Shown here piece after piece: positions 8,077 through 15,652 of a stretch of 20,239 nt of DNA (the first letter of the stretch is position 1; every line of letters starts with the position of its first letter). A program made the position numbers and the translations under genes. Source of the stretch: a virus; the IMG/VR virus record IMGVR_UViG_3300001533_000905, positions 1-20,239 of that record; one strand, given 5' to 3'. The notes under the pieces were generated by a model. It was not told the DNA's origin. It saw only the letters and a program-made list of their open reading frames with translations, and did no database searches.

Positions 8077-9900
8077 TTACCTGCCCCTCGTAAAGAACCG
8101 TTTATTCGTTGATGTTGTTTTTGACGGCGCACTCGTAACCTTCTTCGTAGAAGGCCCTGGAGTAAGGGACGCGCCAGTAGCAGACGTTGTCCAGGTAGAA
8201 CCACCTTGAGTACCCTTCGTAGTAGCACGCGAGGTAGTGCTACGCCAGGTTGTTGTACCAGACCCACCCTGAGTACCCGTCGTAATACTACGAGACGTAG
8301 TTGTTCTTGGTTTGGTAATACTACGAGACGTAGTTGTTCTTGGTTTGCTAGTGCTCGAAGAAGTTGTTCTTGGTTTGCTAGTGCTCGAAGAAGTACCAGA
8401 AGTTAACTTCTTAGAACTATCCGTAGTGGTTTTCTTTCCATCCAAGGAAATAAACGTATTTGCGGTTCTAGGTTGAACAGCGGCAGTAAACCTGCCAGAA
8501 CTACTAGTAGTCCGATTAGAAGTGGGTGGAGGCGGAGGAGGAGTTCGTGTAGAACTACGAGGCGCAGGCGGAGGAGGAGGAGGAGTTCGTGTAGAACTAC
8601 GAGGCGCAGGCGTAGGCGTCTCATTAATATTCCTACGAGTAATCGACCGAGTAGGAGCCGTATCCTCACGCTCACGCGCTGCACTACTCGCAGAACGCGC
8701 CGCTTCACGACGAGGCTCAACAGCAGGCGTAACAGGATTCTCCAACGCACGACTCGTAGTCTTTTTAGGTTCAGGCGCAGGAGGCGGAGGACGATTCGCG
8801 CCAATACTATTAAAAAAATTGTCTTTAACGCCAGGCATCCTCATAAGCGTATCCTTAAGCGTAGTACCCGACTGCTGCTCGCCATCACCATAATTACCGC
8901 CAGGCACATTCCAACGACGCCGATACTCCTGCAACAAATTCTCAGACCGAGACAAATCCAACGGCGCATTCGCACCAAACGCCTCATCCTGATAAATATT
9001 CCCCATTTGCATCGTCCGCTGCATATTAAAGTCCGCAACAGCCTGCGCTTGCTCCATATTCATACCCGCAGCCTGAAGTTCCGCCACCTGATTCGCGCGA
9101 GCAGCATCAAGCATTGCAGACTGATTCGCCAACGCAGTCTGCATACCCATTTCACCAGTAGCAATATCCGCACTCAAACCAGCCTGCTGATTCGCCAACG
9201 CAGCCCGCAACAACGCATCCTGATTCGCCATTTCACGCTGAGTAGACAACCCACCAGCACCCTGATAAATATTTGCGGCACCCGTAAGCGCCTGCATACG
9301 CTGCTGACTAATATCCCTAGCCAACCCAGCCATCACATCCCCAGCCATACCCCGAGCCTGCATTGCACCAAACCCGCTACCACGCACACCCTGAGCAGCA
9401 AGCATTGCATTCAACGACTCGCCACCCACATCCAACTCACGCATAGCAGCCCGACGCAAATCAACGCCACTATCCTGAGCAGCCAACTGTTGAGCAATAT
9501 CCCGCATAGCGCCAACATCTACTGATTCACCCAACGTTTCGGCACCCACACGCTCCGCCGAAATAGCAGCCGGAGTCGCAATTTGTTGAGCCTGAATACC
9601 CATAGGGCTTACAGCCTGAAACTGCGGACCCTGCAAACCCTCAAACAAACCAACAACATCCTCAAGTTTCCCCGCGCGAAACGCGGCCTCCTGCTGACGA
9701 CGACGCTGCTCCTCAAGACCAGCCTCCATCCCCAACACAGCGCCCTCACGCTGAAACTGAAGTTGCTCCTCAGACATTTCCTGCTGAGTTTCAGCCTGCT
9801 TTTTAGCGGCAGCAGACTTCTGAGAGGCGGCCTGCGCAGCACCAATAGCAGAAACTGCTGAACCGCCAAACAAAATAAGTGCAGTAAGTGGGTCAATCAC
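8077..9900 (-). CDS. Ejection (internal virion) protein, gp14-like, with a basic low-complexity tail
   Basis: At 607 residues this is probably the first of three ejection proteins that cross the cell envelope before the genome. The N-terminus (residues 5-25, LTALILFGGSAVSAIGAAQA) is a hydrophobic Gly/Ala segment like that of podophage gp14-type proteins. Residues about 28-320 are helical, Gln/Ala/Met-rich. From about 365 the character changes: PPPPAPEPKK, then two 14-residue units (SSTRTPPPPPP type) and a tail of about 140 residues rich in Ser, Thr, Arg and Lys. The tail contains near-identical units such as TSKPRTTSSS and SRSITKPRTT, and ends FFTRGR. The tail is strongly basic and probably disordered. 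The start is GTG with GGAGG nine bases upstream. Family membership is inferred from order and composition. Confidence 0.65.
   Translation of the reverse strand: MIDPLTALILFGGSAVSAIGAAQAASQKSAAAKKQAETQQEMSEEQLQFQREGAVLGMEAGLEEQRRRQQEAAFRAGKLEDVVGLFEGLQGPQFQAVSPMGIQAQQIATPAAISAERVGAETLGESVDVGAMRDIAQQLAAQDSGVDLRRAAMRELDVGGESLNAMLAAQGVRGSGFGAMQARGMAGDVMAGLARDISQQRMQALTGAANIYQGAGGLSTQREMANQDALLRAALANQQAGLSADIATGEMGMQTALANQSAMLDAARANQVAELQAAGMNMEQAQAVADFNMQRTMQMGNIYQDEAFGANAPLDLSRSENLLQEYRRRWNVPGGNYGDGEQQSGTTLKDTLMRMPGVKDNFFNSIGANRPPPPAPEPKKTTSRALENPVTPAVEPRREAARSASSAAREREDTAPTRSITRRNINETPTPAPRSSTRTPPPPPPAPRSSTRTPPPPPPTSNRTTSSSGRFTAAVQPRTANTFISLDGKKTTTDSSKKLTSGTSSSTSKPRTTSSSTSKPRTTTSRSITKPRTTTSRSITTGTQGGSGTTTWRSTTSRATTKGTQGGSTWTTSATGASLTPGPSTKKVTSAPSKTTSTNKRFFTRGR
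8282..8393. repeat. Tandem coding repeat in the tail of the first ejection protein
   Basis: Two identical 33-base units (8282-8314 and 8315-8347) are followed by a related 30-base unit (8348-8377) and a partial fourth (from 8378) sharing CTAGTGCTCGAAGAAG. All units stay in frame and encode SRSITKPRTT and STSKPRTT-type motifs. Near-identity at DNA level suggests recent duplication by slippage or unequal recombination. Confidence 0.85.
8529..8612. repeat. 42-base direct repeat encoding a proline-rich unit
   Basis: Two copies of a 42-base unit encode SSTRTPPPPPP preceded by APR (14 residues per copy). The shared core runs through GTTCGTGTAGAACTACGAGG in both copies, with a GGA-rich part that encodes the proline run on the minus strand. 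The reading frame is kept. The exact edges of each unit are approximate. Confidence 0.8.
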
Positions 9901-9917
9901 GCTAAAAAACCTCCGCC

Positions 9918-12551
9918 CTAACGCTCACGATAACGAATCGCGTACTCAATCACAACGGGTGGCTCAACCACCAAATCCGTTGTTGCGCCAGGAAACTTTA
10001 ATTTAAGGTCCGCCGTAGGACCCACAAGACCACGCGGGAGAGTAAATACCCAACGACCATCACCATTATCAAGACCAGTAACCGAACCCGAAAAACCACG
10101 AATCTCATACTCCAACTCCGGTACACCGTCACCAGTACCCCGAGTAAACACCTCAACACGACGCCACAACTTCATAGTGTCCTTCACACCAAAATCAAGT
10201 TGACGCCACTCAACCTCAGGCGTATCCACCAAACTACTATCCACAACCTCAAAGTACCCATTCACGTTATAACGAGTGCCATAACGCCCACAATCACAAG
10301 CAGCAGACAACCACCGCAACCCATCAACCTCACTAAAAATGTCGGTCAACCACGATTGCCGCGTCGTATCCAAACGATAAACCTTCCCAGACCGCGTCAA
10401 CCCCACCAAATGATTACGGACAGGCTCACCAACAACCTGAATAAACGGGTCCGACGGCAACCACACAGGCGTCGAAATATTCACCATCGTCCCACCAAAA
10501 TCAACATCCCCGCCACCAAGATTAATCGCGTAAATCTCACCACGATAAATCGGCATAACCACACTACCCATCCTCGCAGGAATAACACCCCTATCATTAC
10601 CAACCGTGCCACTCAAACGCTGCACATTCAAATTTTGCGTAGCCGGGTCACCCCGAACCAAGAACGTTTCATTCTCCATAAACACAAGCAAACCAGCAGG
10701 CGTGCTTGCCAAGCCCGTAATACTAGTACTCGTCAGGGGTGATAACACCAAGAAATTATTAAGGGTCCCGCGATTCACGGCCCCAACGGACGAGTACACC
10801 AGCGTAATATCCGGGTTCACAACCGGGCCAAACCCAACATCAGGTGACGCTGGACCGTACCGAACCACCATGTTGTACCGACTATTCGTAGTCCACGTCT
10901 CAGCATTATCACTACTACTCGTCCACGTCGTCAAACTCGTTGTCGGGTCGTAATCCTCAATATCCCCAAGAACATCCACGGCAGCGCCATTACCCAACTT
11001 CACGCTCTTAATTCGCAACTCACGATTACCAAACGCCGCGTCAGAAACAAAATCAGTAGGCAACTTACCCAACGCAAACACCTGATTCGCGCTCGCCGTG
11101 TAGGCCGTCCAGTCCGTGTACGCGCTCGTATCCGTACCCACGCTCACACCAGTAATCGTTTGCGTGTACGAAATAGCGCCACCCGTAATTTGCACAAACC
11201 CTTCACTCGTGATAGAGCCGTCACCATTATCCGTAACGGAATCCAACTCAAACCGCAACACAATATTCTTAGAGTCCCGGGAACTATACTTACTTGTACC
11301 CAGAATCACCTGAGTCAAAGTAATTTCTTCATCAAAAATAGTGTGCGCCGTCGTGCCATCCGCCGTAAACAAAATCTTCAGGTGCGGATACTCATTATCG
11401 GTAGCCCACTCAAAGTACGCCCACATTCGCTTATCCGCATCCGCAGAGTGGTAATAATCAAACAAACCAACCACGACAGGCTTATCAACCCGCGTGCGCT
11501 TCACGTAAAAACGTTTAATATCAAACTCAATATAATCATTATTTGCTTTAAGGCCATTATCGCCAGACGCAACCGACCCGTACTGCCTTAACTCATCAAA
11601 CCCGTCCTCCGACAGCATCATAAAGCCACCACTGCGGGTAACACTGGAGTCCGACAAAAACGGAATGAACGGTGTTGGCCTGGCTTTACCCCAGACTCGG
11701 CCATTGTGGGCCTCAAGGCGGCCTGGGCCAAAGTTCACAATTACATCCTCGGTAGGCAACCAATCCGTACCTGGTTCACCTAAAGTTGCGGACGGCGCGT
11801 TCTGCCCATCACTAATTGCAATAGCAAAACGCTCCATTGTCGCGCTACCCGAAGGCCGGTAGTAAAACCGTGCAGCCGTACCCTCCTCATACACCTCACT
11901 CAACGACACGGTAAGACTCTCAATAGTCGCGGACACCGTGTAGGAGTCCCTACCAATCTCCTCGATAGCCGTACCGTTATCCGTCACGCCCTCAATCAGC
12001 CACAACACCTCGTACGTATCCGCAGGCAAACCAGTACCCGCATTTTCCGTAAAGGTTGCCGTGCTTGTAGCACCCAACGTAGTAAACCCGCCACTCGACC
12101 TAAACAAGTACGACTTACCGATATACCCATCATGCGTACGTTGCCACGGGCTTACCAATGCAGACCGAGGAACAATAAACAAATCCGTTTGATTCTGAAA
12201 CTCCGCGCTAGTAATGCTGCCAAAATGGTTGTTAACCCACATGGCTGGACCCGTTAAGAGTGTCAGGTCATGCTCATCGTAAGCAAGTTGCTCACGGTCA
12301 TCAAGCGCGGCTGCGGGGCGCCATGTAGTGGCGACAAGGCTGCTGTCCTCCATCAAAATGTAGTCGCTAGTCTCAAGCAGCATGAGGGACAGTTCACGCT
12401 CACCAAGCCAACTATCATTAATACCCCCCAGGGGTATGTAACCACCCGTTCGTTTCAACGAGAAACCTTTAACTACGTCAGGGTTACCGCCAACACCGTC
12501 AACATTATTGCGGTTAACGCCACCCAAATTTTCAATGACGAACCGCTCCAC
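9918..12551 (-). CDS. Tail nozzle / tail tubular protein B-like, with an inserted beta domain
   Basis: The 877-residue product most resembles the nozzle proteins of short-tailed phages (T7 gp12/P22 gp10 functional class), which form the tail channel. The N-terminus begins with a repeat-like segment listing gene-specific sites (RFVIENLGGVNRNNV), followed by a beta-propeller-like region. Typical nozzle signatures are GRLEAHNGRVWG near 277-288 and, after a long gap, LVYSSVGAVNRG near 584, ITGLASTPAGLLVFMENETF near 611, and GEIYAINLGGGDVDFGG further on. Between these, about residues 300-565, sits a separate beta-rich segment (for example FDIKRFYVKRTRVDKPVVVG and MWAYFEWATDN) that looks like a lectin/jelly-roll fold. 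The start is GTG two bases after the previous stop, with GAGG ten bases upstream. Confidence 0.75.
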   Translation of the reverse strand: MERFVIENLGGVNRNNVDGVGGNPDVVKGFSLKRTGGYIPLGGINDSWLGERELSLMLLETSDYILMEDSSLVATTWRPAAALDDREQLAYDEHDLTLLTGPAMWVNNHFGSITSAEFQNQTDLFIVPRSALVSPWQRTHDGYIGKSYLFRSSGGFTTLGATSTATFTENAGTGLPADTYEVLWLIEGVTDNGTAIEEIGRDSYTVSATIESLTVSLSEVYEEGTAARFYYRPSGSATMERFAIAISDGQNAPSATLGEPGTDWLPTEDVIVNFGPGRLEAHNGRVWGKARPTPFIPFLSDSSVTRSGGFMMLSEDGFDELRQYGSVASGDNGLKANNDYIEFDIKRFYVKRTRVDKPVVVGLFDYYHSADADKRMWAYFEWATDNEYPHLKILFTADGTTAHTIFDEEITLTQVILGTSKYSSRDSKNIVLRFELDSVTDNGDGSITSEGFVQITGGAISYTQTITGVSVGTDTSAYTDWTAYTASANQVFALGKLPTDFVSDAAFGNRELRIKSVKLGNGAAVDVLGDIEDYDPTTSLTTWTSSSDNAETWTTNSRYNMVVRYGPASPDVGFGPVVNPDITLVYSSVGAVNRGTLNNFLVLSPLTSTSITGLASTPAGLLVFMENETFLVRGDPATQNLNVQRLSGTVGNDRGVIPARMGSVVMPIYRGEIYAINLGGGDVDFGGTMVNISTPVWLPSDPFIQVVGEPVRNHLVGLTRSGKVYRLDTTRQSWLTDIFSEVDGLRWLSAACDCGRYGTRYNVNGYFEVVDSSLVDTPEVEWRQLDFGVKDTMKLWRRVEVFTRGTGDGVPELEYEIRGFSGSVTGLDNGDGRWVFTLPRGLVGPTADLKLKFPGATTDLVVEPPVVIEYAIRYRER

Positions 12552-12552
12552 C

Positions 12553-12861
12553 CTAGTTCATCCTCATCGGGTCGTTAGGACCCGGAAACAAACCATTCAA
12601 CTCCTGCCCCAAAGTTTCCCCGGGCAACGCAGGCTGCTGATTAATGCTGCCCATAGGTTGCTGCAACTCACTACCCAAATCCTGCATAACCTCCATCATT
12701 GGAGGCTCCATCTGCATACTCGCCTCCTGAAACAAATTCAAGCGAGGCTGATTCGGGTACATAGGCGCAATATCATTCATCAAACTAAACCCAGATGCGC
12801 TACCGTAATACGACTGCAAATACTGCAAAAAACCCTTCATGAACTCTTTATTGTTAATCAT
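12553..12861 (-). CDS. Small Met/Gln/Pro-rich protein of unknown function
   Basis: A 102-residue product that I do not recognise. The N-terminus looks helical (MINNKEFMKGFLQYLQSYYG). The rest is rich in Met, Gln and Pro, with segments such as MQMEPPMMEVMQDLG and PLPGET-like turns, and is probably extended or disordered. It has no signal peptide or membrane segment. It is bracketed by connector and nozzle genes and coupled to the adaptor gene by a one-base overlap, with GGAGGAAGAGG upstream of the ATG. A minor structural or tail-assembly role is possible from context only. Its last codons contain a hairpin just before the nozzle start. Confidence 0.65.
   Translation of the reverse strand: MINNKEFMKGFLQYLQSYYGSASGFSLMNDIAPMYPNQPRLNLFQEASMQMEPPMMEVMQDLGSELQQPMGSINQQPALPGETLGQELNGLFPGPNDPMRMN
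12568..12584 (-). promoter_or_regulatory. Hairpin just before the nozzle gene ribosome binding site
   Basis: CGGGTC at 12568-12573 pairs perfectly with GACCCG at 12579-12584 around a five-base loop (GTTAG). It lies in the last codons of the small gene, ending immediately before the GAGGATGAAC stretch that serves the GTG start of the nozzle gene at 12551. It could influence access to that ribosome binding site, or it could be chance in coding DNA. It has no T-run, so it is not a terminator. Confidence 0.35.
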
Positions 12862-13526
12862 TAACCTCTTCCTCCTCGCACAACCGTGCGTGTATATAGA
12901 GGATTCTTAGCCGTCATAATCCCTTGCATACTAGCACCACGCGCCGCAGTTAACCTACGGTCATACTCAAGCGCCATGTTCCCATCACGAGTCAACAAGT
13001 AAGCAGCCCGGTACGCAAGAATGTCATGAAACGACTCAAGCCGACCATTAAACGGCTCATCCTCCAACGCATCCATTTTAGTAGGACGCACCACATAATT
13101 AATGCGGAACGCCTGAACATGCGAACTATCAGGAGGAGGCACCGGGTACGGCGTAGCAACCTCAGCCGTAGGGTCCCAAACAATATAACGAGCCACATCC
13201 GCAGGCTGAGCAAGCGTCCAACCCGGCTCATACACACTAGCCGTATTAAAATCCCAAACCGGAATTTCATCACTAGAAACAACATCCCCATCCTCATCAA
13301 GAGACAAGGCATACACACGCAGAATGCCGTCCTCACGCGCATCAGAAGGCCAATCAAGCACACCCACCGCATCAATACCCGTATACATCACGGTCTGCGT
13401 AGGCGCACGAATCTCACGACTCACATCCTCCTGCGCAACATTAAGAAACTGAAGCAACACAGCATCCGTCAACGCTGTCTGCCCAGTCAAAACACGCACC
13501 ATCTCCATCAATTCAGCAGCGGTCAC
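12861..13526 (-). CDS. Head-tail adaptor-like protein, second of two
   Basis: This 221-residue product has the same plan as the preceding gene: an N-terminal helical segment (TDAVLLQFLNVAQEDVSREI), a beta middle with LDWPSDAREDGILRVYAL and FRINYVVRPTKMDALEDEPF, and a C-terminal helical section (SFHDILAYRAAYLLTRDG). This fits the phage adaptor type. It probably forms a second ring of the connector, or a tail-completion ring. The middle has an extra loop relative to its neighbour (around residues 75-140, rich in Trp/Pro/Asp). It starts with GTG inside the GTGA overlap with the previous stop, and ends in TAATG shared with the next gene, so translation of the three genes is probably coupled. Confidence 0.62.
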   Translation of the reverse strand: MTAAELMEMVRVLTGQTALTDAVLLQFLNVAQEDVSREIRAPTQTVMYTGIDAVGVLDWPSDAREDGILRVYALSLDEDGDVVSSDEIPVWDFNTASVYEPGWTLAQPADVARYIVWDPTAEVATPYPVPPPDSSHVQAFRINYVVRPTKMDALEDEPFNGRLESFHDILAYRAAYLLTRDGNMALEYDRRLTAARGASMQGIMTAKNPLYTRTVVRGGRG

Positions 13527-14149
13527 GACTCAGCCACCTCCTGAGCAATAGCCTTATTCAAAGGCGTCTCATTCAAGAACAACGAGAACTCCTGAGACAC
13601 ATTCTGCTCACGAGTCAACCAATACTGACTACGGTCAACCTCAAGGCTAGCCTCAAACGCCTTAACAGCAGCCCGATAAACCACAATCTCATGGTACGCA
13701 GGAAACAACCCATCCCAAACCTCAGCATTCTCATCACCCGGAGTGTACTCTTTCACATACTCAAACGAAATAACAGCATCACGCGGAGCCTTAGGAGCAA
13801 ACGCAACCTGACCACCACGCTTAGGCTCCCAATTATAGTAACGAGGCAAACCAAGACTAGCCTGCTGCACCGCACCCAAAATGCGTCTACGAGGCGCAAG
13901 CGTCAAAGCAAACCCATCAAACGACACTTCATTCAAATCAATGTTCGCAGCATCCGAAGGAAGATTAAACGTAAAATCATCCGCATTTACATTCACTGAC
14001 CCAAGCGCGGTAGGAAACCCAAAATTCATGGCAATCTCTTTAGCCGACCGCTGCAAATAACCCAACAAATCAGCGTCAGAGTAGTAATCCGTACTCGCCT
14101 CGGCCAGCACGTCATTACGCAAAATTGTTCGCGCCTCACCAAACGTCAC
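13523..14149 (-). CDS. Head-tail adaptor protein, first of two
   Basis: This 208-residue protein probably forms the ring below the portal that joins head and tail. The N-terminal helices (SDADLLGYLQRSAKEIAMNFG, with the preceding TILRND segment) match the layout of podophage adaptor/gatekeeper proteins. A beta section follows with FTFNLPSDAANI and VISFEYVKEYTPGDE, then a C-terminal helical part (FPAYHEIVVYRAAVKAFEAS). The PSDA motif and the H-x(6)-R-A-A helix recur in the next gene, suggesting paralogy. The start is GTG with GGAG five bases upstream, just past the terminator hairpin, and the stop overlaps the next GTG start by four bases. It is the first gene of the tail module. Confidence 0.65.
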   Translation of the reverse strand: MTFGEARTILRNDVLAEASTDYYSDADLLGYLQRSAKEIAMNFGFPTALGSVNVNADDFTFNLPSDAANIDLNEVSFDGFALTLAPRRRILGAVQQASLGLPRYYNWEPKRGGQVAFAPKAPRDAVISFEYVKEYTPGDENAEVWDGLFPAYHEIVVYRAAVKAFEASLEVDRSQYWLTREQNVSQEFSLFLNETPLNKAIAQEVAES

Positions 14150-14165
14150 GGCTACTCCATTCAGA

Positions 14166-14195
14166 AAGGGGCCAGCCCCGGAAGGCCAGCCCCTT
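14166..14195 (-). terminator. Probable intrinsic terminator/attenuator after the capsid gene
   Basis: Positions 14166-14177 pair with 14184-14195: a 12-pair GC-rich stem with two G-T wobbles and a six-base loop. On the minus strand it is followed by TTTCTGA, so the T-tract is short and read-through is likely. It lies in the only gap of note between head and tail genes. The location matches that of T-phi after gene 10 in T7, which lowers transcription of tail genes relative to the capsid gene; that parallel is knowledge of T7, and the function here is inferred. Confidence 0.7.
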
Positions 14196-14200
14196 AGTTT

Positions 14201-14220
14201 CCCCTCGGGAAATCCGGGGG
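14201..14220 (-). terminator. Upstream hairpin of tandem pair after the capsid gene
   Basis: Eight bases after the capsid stop, positions 14201-14204 plus 14206-14208 pair with 14214-14220 (CCCC and CGG with CCG and GGGG). This gives a seven-pair stem with one bulged base at 14205 and a five-base loop. It is followed on the minus strand by AAACTAA, not a T-run, so alone it is not a standard intrinsic terminator. It may act with the next hairpin, or protect the 3' end of the capsid transcript. Confidence 0.55.
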
Positions 14221-14228
14221 CCTAGAAC

Positions 14229-15203
14229 TTAACTACCAGGAATCTTCAGGACACGGCGAGCGTCAGTCGCACCAACCGAGAAGCGCATTTGAATACGGTG
14301 CGCAATTGCCTTCGGGTCATCCAGGTTGTACGTATCCGTGTTAGGAGCCTCGCGGACGTACATGTTCAGCTTCTTATCACGACCAATAACGTACGTATCC
14401 TCAGTGCCGGTCAGGTACACGTTCTCAATAACCTTGTCCGGGGTCATGCCGAGGCTGCTGTAAATGTTCGTGACGCCCTCATTGTCGTTCGTCGTGGTGC
14501 TGTACGAGGAACCACCACCGGTACCGCTCGTGTAAGCAAGGCGGTCGTAAGCAGAGTTGCTCGACAGAATCTGGCGCCACAGAGGAGCAAGTTCCGGGGA
14601 GACGTGAATCGACTCAATCTCAACGGGCGTCCAGAAGCCCTGGTCATTCAAGACTCGCTTGAAGTACGAGTAAATGACCTGGAGCGTGGCGTACGTAGGG
14701 CCACCGGCTGCCGTAATGTTGCTGTACGTGTCGCTGCTACCAACAAGCTCGTGGTCCGAAGCGAAGATTGCCTTGCCGTCCCACGTGCTGTAAGCGTTAG
14801 CGTCCGTGCCGTTGTTGAAGAGCTCCGCCGCGACGGTCTCCATGCGGTACGCGGCGCCCTCGCCCATTGTGCCAATCACGTCCGTAATAATGCCGTACTG
14901 GTCATCATCGGCCGCGACCTTGGTGTACACGTACTGGTAGCGGTACTCGTGGTGACGGTAAATAACCTTCGGGGAAATCTCGAAAGATACTTGCGGAGTT
15001 GCTACCGTGTCACTAGCAACGCGGGGCACAGCGGGAAGGCCGCTGTACATAACTTCCATTTCCAGTGCGTTGCCTGACGGCATAACGTTAAGGAACGACT
15101 GGTGAACACGGGGAATGGACTCCAGACCTTCGCGGCTAATCTTGCTCCATACCGCGCGGTGGAGTTTAGCGTCAAAGTTTTGAGCGAGAGGCGCGCCTGC
15201 CAT
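14229..15203 (-). CDS. Major capsid protein, HK97-fold type
   Basis: The 324-residue product is the likely shell protein. Signs are the early helix and E-loop-like region (HQSFLNVMPSGNALEMEVMY), the long helix-strand region around residues 85-125, the motif WDGKAIFASDHEL near 140, which recurs in HK97-fold capsid proteins of Mu-like and related phages, and a beta-rich C-terminus ending in RMRFSVGATDARRVLKIPGS-like P-domain strands. It has no long N-terminal delta domain, which fits a separate scaffold gene. The ribosome binding site AAGGAGG, eight bases before the ATG, is the best in the window. Third positions favour C (GAC, TAC, AAC, AGC), unlike neighbouring genes, as expected of a very highly expressed product. 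Two hairpins follow the stop. Confidence 0.88.
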   Translation of the reverse strand: MAGAPLAQNFDAKLHRAVWSKISREGLESIPRVHQSFLNVMPSGNALEMEVMYSGLPAVPRVASDTVATPQVSFEISPKVIYRHHEYRYQYVYTKVAADDDQYGIITDVIGTMGEGAAYRMETVAAELFNNGTDANAYSTWDGKAIFASDHELVGSSDTYSNITAAGGPTYATLQVIYSYFKRVLNDQGFWTPVEIESIHVSPELAPLWRQILSSNSAYDRLAYTSGTGGGSSYSTTTNDNEGVTNIYSSLGMTPDKVIENVYLTGTEDTYVIGRDKKLNMYVREAPNTDTYNLDDPKAIAHRIQMRFSVGATDARRVLKIPGS

Positions 15204-15214
15204 CTAACTCCTCC

Positions 15215-15652
15215 TTAGAAGGCCGCAGCGTCACTCACGACGCCAACGACAAATCCGCTCGTGTCACCCAGTGAGGTTTCACGGCCAAGACGACGAATAG
15301 TGAACACACCGTTACTGGTGCTGTCAATATCGACATCACCATCGGCCTCAAGGCGGTAAGCGCCCCCACCGATATCGGTCTGCTCAATGCCAGCAGAGTC
15401 AGCGGTAACGAACGGAACCTCAATCTCAGTGTCCTCACCCAGCAGGGCAAGGTCAACCTGAGTCTTGGTGCCTTCATATTCCGTATCCGGGTACCCATCA
15501 AGGGCAACCGCCAGATTAGTGTTTGACCCGAGTGAAATTTCTGAAACGGTTCCGCTAGATACCGTGACGAAATCGCCACGGGCAATCGTTGCGGAGGAAT
15601 CAACATCCACCGGACCCATCGTTTGATATGGACCAACAAAACGAACGCTCAT
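15215..15652 (-). CDS. Probable head decoration (capsid stabilising) protein
   Basis: The 145-residue product is acidic, Gly/Ser/Thr/Val-rich and likely all beta. The N-terminal half has VDSSATIARGDFVTVSSGTV, a hairpin-like pattern seen in small capsid decoration proteins that begin with a short loop followed by a beta barrel. Later segments (LALLGEDTEIEVPFVTAD; SNGVFTIRRLGRE; GFVVGVVSDAAAF) continue alternating hydrophobic strands. The gene sits directly before the major capsid gene, the usual location for decoration genes. It starts with ATG overlapping the previous stop by four bases, with GGAGG seven bases upstream, and its stop lies in the capsid ribosome binding site. Such proteins bind the capsid exterior at symmetry axes. 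The assignment is from fold impression and location, not a named motif. Confidence 0.6.
   Translation of the reverse strand: MSVRFVGPYQTMGPVDVDSSATIARGDFVTVSSGTVSEISLGSNTNLAVALDGYPDTEYEGTKTQVDLALLGEDTEIEVPFVTADSAGIEQTDIGGGAYRLEADGDVDIDSTSNGVFTIRRLGRETSLGDTSGFVVGVVSDAAAF

Noticed and set aside
8282-8620. CRISPR-like array
   Set aside because: The repeats are contiguous without unique spacers, lie in frame in a gene and encode low-complexity protein.
8473-9525. Arg-rich plus-strand open frame opposite the first ejection gene
   Set aside because: The Arg-rich sequence is the antisense of the Ser/Thr/Pro-coding repeats. No start context supports expression.
12614-12624. Third copy of the CCCGGGGAAA motif inside the small Met-rich gene
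   Set aside because: It is fully explained by codons for Pro-Gly-Glu-Thr in frame. A similar run near 19278-19289 is also coding, so these copies are probably chance.
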